Shown piece by piece: positions 16,908 to 24,922 of a stretch of 64,000 nucleotides of DNA. Both the position numbers and the translations under genes were made by a program. Origin of the DNA: JBJEFI01 sp051873875 (GTDB lineage: Bacteria > Bacillota > Bacilli > Bacillales > Bacillaceae_G); the NCBI GenBank assembly GCA_051873875.1, contig JBJEFI010000048.1, positions 124,001 through 188,000 of the forward strand, given 5' to 3'. Numbering within the stretch: the stretch's first letter is position 1; each line of letters opens with the position of its first letter. Below the pieces are notes generated by a model. That model saw only the letters and a list, made by a program, of their open reading frames with translations. It did no database searches and had not been told where the DNA came from.

Positions 16908-17801
16908 CTATCCAACTACTAATTTTGGATGAAGAATACACTGGTATTCTTTTGCACTTGTAAACGCAAATGCATTTATTCCAATCATAATATTTTTACA
17001 TGTTACAATTTTTTTCTCCCCATAAATAACAACTTCATCTGAACGAATAGTAACCATCCAATTATTTTTATTTCCAACCACTTGAAATGGTACAATCCGA
17101 ATCCGCGTTGCCCATTCATCATCTATGTTGTCATAATCAATAAATGGCTCTTTTACAAGCTTTATTATTGCCTCTGGGATTTTTCCTTCTAAACAAGCTT
17201 GATCCACGACAATAATTGGTTTTCCTGTTAGGGGGTCTGTCAATTGATTTCCGTTATCAATTAGTGCTGTTGAATGAAATACAAAATTTTTAATTTTAAC
17301 TTCTATTTTCACAATTTTTTCGTATCTTAGTTTTGTAAAGGAAATTTCGTGGATTTCCTTTTTAATAAAATACATACAAATAGGAATACAAATAAACACA
17401 AAAACCCAACTAATTGGATCCCCATATACATGATCGATGGAAGATAAGGAATTTGTTAAAGCAGGATAATTCGTTTGTAATAAATAATGAGTTCCTATTA
17501 CAAACCCACCAAATATAAACGTCGAAAAATAAAACATAAACAAATTTTTTAATGTGTATACCAACTCCCTGTAGCCAAATGTTACAAGTACAATGCAAAT
17601 GGAAAAGAAAACCTTTATGAGTACATGATTGCTATATATACTCATTGGCGTGAATTGAAGAAGTACGAGAACACTTCCTACCAATGCACCTAATATCAAC
17701 CGTTTATATGTAACATTTCGCTTCAATGCTATTGTTGTAATAAGTAAAATACAGTAATCTACGAGGATATTTAAGAGAAAAACAATGTCTACATAAACCA
17801 A
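16908..17801 (-). CDS. spoIIGA: Pro-sigma-E processing aspartic peptidase SpoIIGA
   Basis: 297 residues from a TTG start with GAGGAGG seven nt upstream. Five predicted membrane helices fill residues 1-146; the C-terminal half is a retroviral-type aspartic protease domain facing the mother cell. It cleaves pro-SigE when SpoIIR from the forespore activates it. The catalytic Asp182 lies in ALIDNGNQLTDPLTGKP, aligning with Asp183 of B. subtilis. Here the triad reads Asp-Asn-Gly instead of the usual Asp-Ser/Thr-Gly. The sigE neighbour and spoIIG-type promoter make the identity secure. Confidence 0.95.
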   Translation of the reverse strand: MVYVDIVFLLNILVDYCILLITTIALKRNVTYKRLILGALVGSVLVLLQFTPMSIYSNHVLIKVFFSICIVLVTFGYRELVYTLKNLFMFYFSTFIFGGFVIGTHYLLQTNYPALTNSLSSIDHVYGDPISWVFVFICIPICMYFIKKEIHEISFTKLRYEKIVKIEVKIKNFVFHSTALIDNGNQLTDPLTGKPIIVVDQACLEGKIPEAIIKLVKEPFIDYDNIDDEWATRIRIVPFQVVGNKNNWMVTIRSDEVVIYGEKKIVTCKNIMIGINAFAFTSAKEYQCILHPKLVVG

Positions 17802-17842
17802 GCCTTATCCTCCTCACTTACAGTACAAACTTGATAGTACTA

Positions 17843-17909
17843 AGTATACAAAAAACAACTTGCGAATTGTGTCAAACGACGGTGTCAGAAACACACTTGT
17901 TTTGTCATT
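17843..17909 (-). promoter_or_regulatory. spoIIG-type promoter with candidate Spo0A boxes
   Basis: TTGACA (17870-17875) and TATACT (17843-17848) are separated by 21 bp, four more than normal. This mirrors the B. subtilis spoIIG promoter, which has an over-long spacer and needs Spo0A. Candidate 0A boxes (consensus TGTCGAA) read on the plus strand at 17870-17877 (TGTCAAAC), 17883-17890 (TGTCAGAA) and 17902-17909 (TTGTCATT), each with mismatches. Confidence 0.7.
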
Positions 17910-17964
17910 CTAATTTCTATATGAAAAGATCAAAACTAATTCCGTTAAGATTAATATGCAAAAA

Positions 17965-17990
17965 AAATAGGCCACCAACGTGACCTATTT
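17965..17990 (-). terminator. Terminator of ftsZ
   Basis: Arms AAATAGGTCACG and GTGGCCTATTT (minus strand; 17965-17990, one mismatch) are followed by a run of T residues ending near 17961. It is placed 20 bp past the ftsZ stop and separates ftsZ from spoIIGA. Confidence 0.85.
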
Positions 17991-18009
17991 TTTGATATGC
18001 TCTATTATT

Positions 18010-19155
18010 TTATCGACGACGACGATTGCGTAAAAATGCTGGAATCTCTAAATCATCATTTGCTACAGTCGTTGTTGTACGAGTAACTTCTTCTGTTGGT
18101 GCTTCTTCACGCTTCACTTCACGTTTAGGTGTTGGTGAAGCAGATGGAGCTGGTTTTGAAGTTACCTGTGGACGAACCACTGGTTTTGGTTGAACAACAA
18201 CGGAATCATCAAAGCCAGTTGCAATAACAGTAACAACGATTTCATCTTTTAATGATTCATTAATAACAGAACCAAAAATCATATTTACTTCCTCATCTGA
18301 AGCAGATGCAACAATATCTGCAGCTTCTTGTACTTCAAATAAGCTTAAGTTTGCGCCACCTGTAATGTTCATTAGCACACCTTGCGCGCCATCAATAGAT
18401 GTTTCTAATAATGGGCTTGAGATTGCTTTTTTCGCTGCTTCCGCTGCACGATTCTCTCCTGAAGCAACTCCAATTCCCATTAATGCTGAACCACGATTAG
18501 ACATAATTGTTTTTACGTCAGCAAAGTCTAAGTTGATTAATCCAGGGATTGCAATTAAGTCCGAAATACCTTGTACACCTTGACGTAATACATTATCTGC
18601 TTGAGCAAATGCTTGTAACATTGGCGTATTACGCTCAACGATTTCCAACAAACGATCATTTGGGATTACAATTAATGTATCAACAGCTTCTTTTAGAGTA
18701 GCAATACCAGTGATTGCTTTATTTGCACGGGGACGACCCTCAAAGGAGAAAGGACGAGTAACAACACCAACTGTTAAAGCACCTAAATCTTTTGCGATTT
18801 GTGCAATAACTGGAGCCGCGCCAGTACCTGTTCCGCCACCCATACCAGCTGTAACAAATACCATATCCGCACCTTTTAACACTTCTTCTAGTTGTTCTTT
18901 GCTTTCTTCAGCTGCTTTTTTCCCAACTTCAGGATTGGCACCAGCACCAAGTCCGCGTGTTAATTTAGCACCAATTTGCATTTTGATTTCTGCTTTTGAA
19001 AGGTTCAGCGCTTGTCCGTCTGTATTAACAGCAATAAAATCAACACCTTGAACACCGTGTTCAATCATACGGTTTACTGCGTTATTACCGCCACCGCCGA
19101 CACCAATTACTTTAATTTTTGCAAATGCATCTAATTCTGTATCAAAATCTAACAT
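18010..19155 (-). CDS. ftsZ: Cell division GTPase FtsZ
   Basis: 381 residues. The tubulin-like GTPase polymerises into the Z ring. The nucleotide-binding loop GGGTGTG is at 106-112, with KVIGVGGGGNNAVNRM at 15-30. The T7 synergy loop NLDFADVKTIM supplies the catalytic Asp. A variable Pro/Lys/Thr-rich linker (about 317-370) leads to the C-terminal peptide DDLEIPAFLRNRRRR, which binds FtsA, SepF and EzrA. It is preceded by ftsA (54-nt gap) and followed by a terminator, so ftsA-ftsZ form a unit. Confidence 0.99.
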   Translation of the reverse strand: MLDFDTELDAFAKIKVIGVGGGGNNAVNRMIEHGVQGVDFIAVNTDGQALNLSKAEIKMQIGAKLTRGLGAGANPEVGKKAAEESKEQLEEVLKGADMVFVTAGMGGGTGTGAAPVIAQIAKDLGALTVGVVTRPFSFEGRPRANKAITGIATLKEAVDTLIVIPNDRLLEIVERNTPMLQAFAQADNVLRQGVQGISDLIAIPGLINLDFADVKTIMSNRGSALMGIGVASGENRAAEAAKKAISSPLLETSIDGAQGVLMNITGGANLSLFEVQEAADIVASASDEEVNMIFGSVINESLKDEIVVTVIATGFDDSVVVQPKPVVRPQVTSKPAPSASPTPKREVKREEAPTEEVTRTTTTVANDDLEIPAFLRNRRRR

Positions 19156-19209
19156 TCCTCTTCCTCCTACTGTGTAAAATTACCATTATTTCATAAAAAG
19201 ATGGCTACA

Positions 19210-20499
19210 CTACTCCCATAAATATCTAAATAATTTTTTCATTTTTGAAGATACATTTTCTTCTTGTACCTTCTGTTTTTTTTGTTTCTTTTGTGGTACG
19301 GGTTTACTTTTTGGCTGCTCTTGTTCAAAAGTAACAGCAGTTTCTTTTCTTGCCACTTCATTTTTGCCTTTTAATTTTTCCATTTGGTTATAAAATTGTA
19401 ATAACCCTACACCGTTCGTATACTGTGGTTCCCTTACACCAATATAATCTGGAATTGCAACGCGTACATGGTTTTCAAAAATATGTTGCGTTAGTTCAGC
19501 AATTCCTGGCAAAAAGGCTGTCCCACCTGTCAGTACATACCCATTTGCTAAGTGCTTATATCCACGTCTTCGCAATTCTTGATATACAAATACTAATATT
19601 TCTTCAAGTCTAGCTTCTATCATATCACATAATTCTAATTGATTATATTGATGATGTTCGTTACCTCCAGAAGGTACACTAAATACCACATCCCGTGATG
19701 CAGTATCATAAAAGGCATGGCCATATTTCAATTTAATCTTTTCTGCCTCTTCTGTAGATATCTTCATCACAATCGAAATGTCTTTTGTAATGTTTTCTCC
19801 ACCTAATGGAATTGTGAACGTGTCCACAATAGCATTATCTTTAAAAACGGATACAGTTGTTTGTCCACCACCGATATCAATTAAACCTACACCATAATTT
19901 TTTTCATCAGCAGATAAACAAATTGTAGAAGCTGCAAGTGGTTGTAAACAAATGTCAACTACCTCTAATCCAGCTCTTTCAACACATCGAATAATATTAT
20001 GTAGATATGTTTTCGATCCAGTAATTAACGTTCCCTCTACTTCTAGACGAACGCCCATCATCACACGAGGATCTTTTATGCCATCCACACCATCCACAAC
20101 AAATTGTTTTGGAACAACATCAATAATTTCTCTTTCTGGTGCTACTGAAATAACTCGTGCTGCATCTATTACTCTAGCAACATCTTCGTCCCCAATCACT
20201 TTATCAGGACTAGAAACAGCTACTACACCATTTGATTCTACCAATTGGACATGATTTGCATTAATTCCGACAATCACTCGATCAATTAATATGCCAACCA
20301 TTCTTTCCGCTTGTTCAATTGCTTTTTTAATTGTTTTCACAGTTTCATCTATATCGACAATGGAACCTTTTTTTAATCCATTTGATTTGACATTTCCTAC
20401 ACCAATGATATTTAAAGTTTCGCCAACCATTTCACCAATGATGACTTTTACGCTAGATGTACCAATGTCAAGACTAATGTAATATTCATTGCTGTTCAT
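19210..20499 (-). CDS. ftsA: Cell division actin-like protein FtsA
   Basis: 429 residues. It is an actin-fold ATPase with phosphate-1 motif SLDIGTSSVKVIIGE near residue 8, GVGLIDIGGGQTTVSVF near 205, and GYVLTGGTAFLPGI near 335. The C terminus is a basic linker (about 390-418) followed by a membrane amphipathic helix SSKMKKLFRYLWE, the membrane anchor of the Z ring. AGGAGG precedes the ATG. A likely sigma-H promoter lies 75-103 bp upstream. In B. subtilis ylxW, ylxX and sbp lie between divIB and ftsA; here they are absent. Confidence 0.98.
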   Translation of the reverse strand: MNSNEYYISLDIGTSSVKVIIGEMVGETLNIIGVGNVKSNGLKKGSIVDIDETVKTIKKAIEQAERMVGILIDRVIVGINANHVQLVESNGVVAVSSPDKVIGDEDVARVIDAARVISVAPEREIIDVVPKQFVVDGVDGIKDPRVMMGVRLEVEGTLITGSKTYLHNIIRCVERAGLEVVDICLQPLAASTICLSADEKNYGVGLIDIGGGQTTVSVFKDNAIVDTFTIPLGGENITKDISIVMKISTEEAEKIKLKYGHAFYDTASRDVVFSVPSGGNEHHQYNQLELCDMIEARLEEILVFVYQELRRRGYKHLANGYVLTGGTAFLPGIAELTQHIFENHVRVAIPDYIGVREPQYTNGVGLLQFYNQMEKLKGKNEVARKETAVTFEQEQPKSKPVPQKKQKKQKVQEENVSSKMKKLFRYLWE

Positions 20500-20573
20500 T
20501 ACTTGGCACCTCCTTTGATATTTACATTTAAATTGAACAACAGTCTCCCTTACATATGTACTTATATGAAAAT

Positions 20574-20601
20574 TAATTCAACGTACAATAGCTATTCCCT
20601 C
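20574..20601 (-). promoter_or_regulatory. Candidate sigma-H promoter of ftsAZ
   Basis: GTTGAATTA (20574-20582) fits the sigma-H -10 RNNGAATWW perfectly. GAGGGAAT (20594-20601), 11 bp upstream, approximates the -35 RNAGGAWWW with one mismatch. B. subtilis ftsAZ has a sigma-H promoter at this place that boosts FtsZ during sporulation. Confidence 0.55.
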
Positions 20602-20606
20602 TTTTT

Positions 20607-20649
20607 ATGTGTAAATTTTCTATAAAACAATAGAATTTATTTTACACAT
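20607..20649. repeat. Inverted repeat upstream of ftsA
   Basis: ATGTGTAAA (20607-20615) and TTTACACAT (20641-20649) form 9-bp perfect outer arms, with partly complementary TTTTCTAT and ATAGAA further in. There is no T tract, so it is not a clear terminator; a protein-binding or RNA-processing site is possible. Confidence 0.5.
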
Positions 20650-20715
20650 CCTATCATTTACAAGTCTACACTATGTTCGCTCGTTAGAAAAGAGATATAT
20701 TACAAAAAACGACAA

Positions 20716-21504
20716 TTATTGTGTAGTTATTGAGCTTTGTTCTAATTTTTCCTTTTTTCCTTTGTTATTCGGCTCAAAATAAGCCCCTACGTCTAAATGA
20801 ATCGTCCCTTTTGTTTTCAAATCTAGTTGTTTTATTATAGAAGGATAGTAAGAAATTTTTTTAGAAAAATCATGAATTGTTATTTTTACCGAATAACCAT
20901 TATTCATCAATAAAGTTAAATCACTATTTTCTTTTTTTCCATTGGTATAATAGACCTCTGTTATCGAGTTTAAAATGCTAGTAGGTACTGCTCCTAATTC
21001 TTGAATAAATTCTCGATATTCATCATCTTGCTTAAAATCATAAAGAATTGGAACATTTAACAAAGAAGTAGCAGATTCAGTCGTTAAAATAATACCATTT
21101 TCTAATACAGGAAGTAAGCGATCATTTTTATTTAAGTAAGCAATCGTTTGCTGCTCTACTACCTTTATTACCACTTTATTTGGAAACTTTTTTTCAATCT
21201 TCGCCTTCTTAATAATATCTATTTTCTTGACTTCTTTCTCTAAGTCTTCTACAGATACATTTAAATAATTTGGCTCTTTGTCAAGCTTCGTTAGTTTCAA
21301 TAGTTGCTTTTGGCTAACATAATTGTTTCCTTCAATTGTTACATTCGTAATTTTTCCAAACGAAGATTGAAAAAAAATAACAAATAGCATTAATGCAAAG
21401 AAAAAACCTATCGTCAATATAAGCCTTATATTTGCTTTTCTTCGCTTCTGTTCTTTTAATTTTGGAACTCTATCTTCTAACTTAATAACCTTTTTTTCTT
21501 CCAT
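20716..21504 (-). CDS. divIB: Cell division protein DivIB (FtsQ)
   Basis: 262 residues. A basic cytoplasmic tail (1-26) is followed by a single membrane helix (about 27-48) and then extracellular POTRA (ITNVTIEGNNYVSQKQLLKL, about 51-120) and FtsQ-type beta domains. A Lys/Glu/Asn-rich C-terminal tail ends in SITTQ. DivIB joins DivIC and FtsL to bridge the Z ring with PBP2B and FtsW. It is downstream of murB, as in Bacillus. Confidence 0.93.
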   Translation of the reverse strand: MEEKKVIKLEDRVPKLKEQKRRKANIRLILTIGFFFALMLFVIFFQSSFGKITNVTIEGNNYVSQKQLLKLTKLDKEPNYLNVSVEDLEKEVKKIDIIKKAKIEKKFPNKVVIKVVEQQTIAYLNKNDRLLPVLENGIILTTESATSLLNVPILYDFKQDDEYREFIQELGAVPTSILNSITEVYYTNGKKENSDLTLLMNNGYSVKITIHDFSKKISYYPSIIKQLDLKTKGTIHLDVGAYFEPNNKGKKEKLEQSSITTQ

Positions 21505-21537
21505 ACCATCAACCCCAACCTAACAACTCGTTTTTAA

Positions 21538-21560
21538 AACGGCATGATATTCATGCCGTT
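21538..21560 (-). terminator. Hairpin between murB and divIB, possible weak terminator
   Basis: AACGGCATGA and TCATGCCGTT form a perfect 10-bp stem with a 3-nt loop, followed on the minus strand by TTTTAAAAA. The T tract is short, so partial read-through into divIB is likely. Confidence 0.5.
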
Positions 21561-21587
21561 GCTTTAAATTATACCATATGGACATAT

Positions 21588-22511
21588 TTAGTTGGATAGG
21601 CTTTGTTGGGAACTCCACAGAAATTTCACTTCCGTTTGTAAGTCCACTCCATCTTTTTCTTTAATTGTTCTTTGAACATGTTCAATTATAGATAAGACAT
21701 CTTTTGCAGTCGCATTTCCAACATTAACGATAAAATTGCCATGCATTGGTGAAATTTGAGCACCGCCAATTGTAAATCCTTTTAAATTAGCATCTTCAAT
21801 TAATTTCCCAGCATATAAAGGCAATGGATTTCGAAATATACTTCCTGCACACGGAGAATTCCAAGGTTGGGTTTTTTTACGATATTCCTTATTTCGTTGC
21901 ATGATTTCACTTACAACGTTTGGATCACCTTGTTCTAATTGAAGTTCGATTTCTATTACAATTCCACCATGTATTTGTAAATAAGATGTTCGATAAGAAA
22001 AGTTTAATTGTTCATTATCTAACCAAACAAAAGTTCCATCCTCTTGTAAAATATGTGCTCTTGTTACAATGGTAGACATATCTGCACCGTGGGCTCCTGC
22101 ATTCATGTACAAAGCCCCTCCCATGTTACCAGGAATACCACTAGCAAAAGCCAATCCACTAAGTCCTTGACGACTCATTTGTGTTGCTAATTTTACAATC
22201 GAATAGCCTGCTCCTACTGTTACTTTCGTCCCATCTACGTTTAAATGATCCAATCCTTCACCTATTTTGATAACGACTCCTCGTAACCCTTCATCATCTA
22301 TTACTAAATTAGAACCTCGACCAATTGCTGTCAAAGGAAGATTATTTTCTTTCACAACTTGAATGGTTTTCTTTAATCCTTCGATATCCTTTGGAATAAC
22401 AAATATATCCGCAGGTCCACCAATTCGCATCGTTGTATGCTTACTTAATGGCTCATTTTGCAATACTTTCCCCACATCTTCTGACACTAATTGTTTGATT
22501 ACCTTATCCAT
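21588..22511 (-). CDS. murB: UDP-N-acetylenolpyruvoylglucosamine reductase
   Basis: 307 residues, type IIa MurB. It reduces UDP-GlcNAc-enolpyruvate to UDP-MurNAc with NADPH. The FAD-binding motifs TTMRIGGPADIFVIP and AIGRGSNLVIDDEGLRGVVI are present, as are the catalytic Ser region NSPCAGSIFRNP and ISPMHGNFIVNVGNATAKDV. AGGAG is 5 nt before the ATG. It follows murG (21-nt gap), completing a murD-spoVE-murG-murB series for lipid II precursors. Confidence 0.97.
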   Translation of the reverse strand: MDKVIKQLVSEDVGKVLQNEPLSKHTTMRIGGPADIFVIPKDIEGLKKTIQVVKENNLPLTAIGRGSNLVIDDEGLRGVVIKIGEGLDHLNVDGTKVTVGAGYSIVKLATQMSRQGLSGLAFASGIPGNMGGALYMNAGAHGADMSTIVTRAHILQEDGTFVWLDNEQLNFSYRTSYLQIHGGIVIEIELQLEQGDPNVVSEIMQRNKEYRKKTQPWNSPCAGSIFRNPLPLYAGKLIEDANLKGFTIGGAQISPMHGNFIVNVGNATAKDVLSIIEHVQRTIKEKDGVDLQTEVKFLWSSQQSLSN

Positions 22512-22532
22512 CCTTTCTCCTCTCCCCTTCTA

Positions 22533-23627
22533 TTATTTATTCATAATACTTTTCATCGTATCGTACATACGTGTTGCTGCATCTTGAATTCCCATCTTTT
22601 GCGCTGCTTTTTTCATTTGCTCTAGCTTATTGTGATCTTCTAATAAACTATCAATGGATTGTAGTAAAATTGTCCCATTTAAATCTTTTTCTAACGTAAC
22701 AATTGCCGCTCCTTCTTTTTCTAATGAACGTGCATTTTTTTCTTGATGATTATTCGTCACATATGGACTAGGAATTAAAATACTAGGAATGCCTAGTGCC
22801 GTTAATTCTGCTAACGTAGTCGCCCCTGCTCTCGCTACAACTACATCTATTCCAGCTAATAATTCTGGCATATTTGTAACAAATGGCTTAATTAATACAT
22901 TTTTAGGTGAACCTACCTTTTTCAACTCTGCCATCACATTTTCATAATGAACTTCGCCTGTTACATACAATACTTCATAAGAACGATTTCCTAACTCTCC
23001 TATGATTTCAATTAGAGAATCATTAATCGCTTTTGCACCACGGCTTCCGCCTACTACTAGTACTTTCTTAGAATGTTGTTGAAAGCCTAAGTTTTTTAAT
23101 GCTTCTGTTGGGTCTTTCCCTAATACTTCTGAAGCACGAGGATTTCCTGTAAATACTACTTTTTCTGATGGAAAATAACTTCTTGCTTCTTCAAAACAAA
23201 TAGCTACTTTATCTACATATCGACTTAAAAACTTATTTGTAACACCAGGAACACTATTTTGTTCATGAACAATTGTCGGTACACCTAATTTAGCTGCTGC
23301 ATATACAACGGGTCCACACACATAGCCACCTGTTCCAATGACAACATCTGGTTTAAAGGCTTTAATATATTTTTTACTATCACTTACGCCTTTAAAAAAG
23401 CGATAAATCGTCTTAAAGTTATCGAAACTAAGACTACGCTTGAAGCCTGAAATAACGATTGATTGGAATGGTACACCTTCCTGACGTACAATTTTACTTT
23501 CTAACCCATTCTCTGTTCCAATGTATAAGAATTCCGCATTCTTATTTTCTTTTTTTATTTCACGAATTAAGGCAAGAGCAGGATAAATATGACCACCTGT
23601 TCCTCCACCGCTCACTAATACTCGCAT
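22533..23627 (-). CDS. murG: UDP-N-acetylglucosamine:lipid I GlcNAc transferase
   Basis: 364 residues from ATG 23627, six nt after AGGAGG; a TTG 6 nt upstream is within the ribosome site. GT28 family. The N-terminal GGGTGGHIYPA loop binds lipid I phosphate, and the C-terminal domain has VVGGSRGAKAIND and RAGATTLAELTALGIPSILIP for UDP-GlcNAc. It makes lipid II at the cytoplasmic face of the membrane. It lies downstream of spoVE after a hairpin terminator. Confidence 0.98.
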   Translation of the reverse strand: MRVLVSGGGTGGHIYPALALIREIKKENKNAEFLYIGTENGLESKIVRQEGVPFQSIVISGFKRSLSFDNFKTIYRFFKGVSDSKKYIKAFKPDVVIGTGGYVCGPVVYAAAKLGVPTIVHEQNSVPGVTNKFLSRYVDKVAICFEEARSYFPSEKVVFTGNPRASEVLGKDPTEALKNLGFQQHSKKVLVVGGSRGAKAINDSLIEIIGELGNRSYEVLYVTGEVHYENVMAELKKVGSPKNVLIKPFVTNMPELLAGIDVVVARAGATTLAELTALGIPSILIPSPYVTNNHQEKNARSLEKEGAAIVTLEKDLNGTILLQSIDSLLEDHNKLEQMKKAAQKMGIQDAATRMYDTMKSIMNK

Positions 23628-23693
23628 ACGCAACCTCCTGCTATTTATGTACTTGGGGATTTACCCATTTTTATTAATATATGAAAAAAGAAG

Positions 23694-23720
23694 AACCCTG
23701 TTACAACCGTAACCAGGGTT
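23694..23720 (-). terminator. Hairpin downstream of spoVE, likely terminator
   Basis: AACCCTGGTTAC and GTAACAGGGTT form an 11-bp stem with one bulge, followed by CTTCTTTTTTC on the minus strand. It lies between spoVE and murG. Confidence 0.75.
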
Positions 23721-23778
23721 TTAAACTCTTTCCTATTTTAACAAACTCGTAAAAAAAAGTAATGTATTTTTTAAAATT

Positions 23779-24882
23779 TTATACTTTTATATGCTTGCTA
23801 ATATTTAACAATACGCCCATTGCCATCAACATCAACGTTAACGAGGAACCTCCATAACTTAAAAATGGTAATGTAATTCCCGTTACTGGCATCATTCCAG
23901 TAACTACACCAATGTTAATCATCACTTGGATAGCAACCATGCCAACAATTCCAACAGCCAAAAAGGTGCCATATAGATCAGGGGCATTGAGGGCTACTCG
24001 AATTCCTCGCCATAATAACAAACTAAACAACAGTAGTACAAAACATCCTCCAATAAACCCCAGCTCTTCTGCTAAAATCGCAAAAATAAAGTCTGTTTGT
24101 GGTTCTGGTAAATACATAAACTTTTGTCTACTTTGCCCAAGTCCTAAACCAAATAACCCACCAGGTCCAATTGCATATAAGGATTGAATAATTTGAAATC
24201 CAGTTCCAAGCTGATCTGACCAAGGATCTAAAAAGCCAGTAATTCGTTTAATTCGATATGGCGCAGAAAGAATAAGTCCGACAAATCCAGCAACTCCTAA
24301 TAAACCTAAGTATGAAAAATGTAGGATTCTAGCACCAGCTACAAACATAATAACGACACACGTTCCAACCATTACGGTTCCTGTTCCTAAATCTGGTTGT
24401 AACATAATCATTCCAAAAGCTAAAAATACCAATCCTAATGAAGGAGCTAATCCTTTTGAAAAGGAAGTAATTTTCTTTTGGTTTTCAGCTAAATATTTTG
24501 AAAGAAAGGAAATCATCGCTAATTTCATGAATTCAGATGGTTGAATCGTAAAGGAGCCAACACCAATCCAACTTTGGGCACCTCCACGAGATGTTCCAAT
24601 CCCTGGAATTAATACAATAATGAGTAAAACGAAACAAACAAGTAAAATCACCTTTGCATATTTTCGCCATACCCAATAGTCAACTGTACTAATAAAGAAC
24701 ATAGCCATCACACCAACTCCAGCAAAGAGAAGTTGTCGTTTTGCGAAAAAAAATGAATCTCCATCAAACTTATATGAAGCCCAAATTGCACTAGCACTAT
24801 ATACCATAATCATTCCAACTGTAAGCAAAGCAAAGATTAAAATAATAATCCCATAATCAGGAGCTGCTTTTTTCATTCCCAC
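23779..24882 (-). CDS. spoVE: SEDS-family glycosyltransferase SpoVE
   Basis: 367 residues from GTG 24882, which has GAGG nine nt upstream; ATG 24876 is an alternative. Ten membrane helices. VYSASAIWASYKFDGDSFFFAKRQLLF and GTSRGGAQSWIGVGSFTIQPSEF are SEDS hallmarks, with LPEPQTDFIFAILAEELGFIGG and GITLPFLSYGGSSL near the C terminus. SpoVE polymerises spore cortex peptidoglycan together with SpoVD; identity as SpoVE rather than vegetative FtsW rests on position between murD and murG and high similarity to B. subtilis SpoVE. Confidence 0.93.
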   Translation of the reverse strand: MGMKKAAPDYGIIILIFALLTVGMIMVYSASAIWASYKFDGDSFFFAKRQLLFAGVGVMAMFFISTVDYWVWRKYAKVILLVCFVLLIIVLIPGIGTSRGGAQSWIGVGSFTIQPSEFMKLAMISFLSKYLAENQKKITSFSKGLAPSLGLVFLAFGMIMLQPDLGTGTVMVGTCVVIMFVAGARILHFSYLGLLGVAGFVGLILSAPYRIKRITGFLDPWSDQLGTGFQIIQSLYAIGPGGLFGLGLGQSRQKFMYLPEPQTDFIFAILAEELGFIGGCFVLLLFSLLLWRGIRVALNAPDLYGTFLAVGIVGMVAIQVMINIGVVTGMMPVTGITLPFLSYGGSSLTLMLMAMGVLLNISKHIKV

Positions 24883-24922
24883 CGTGACACACCTCAATTT
24901 ACTTTAGAAATATGGACAACTA

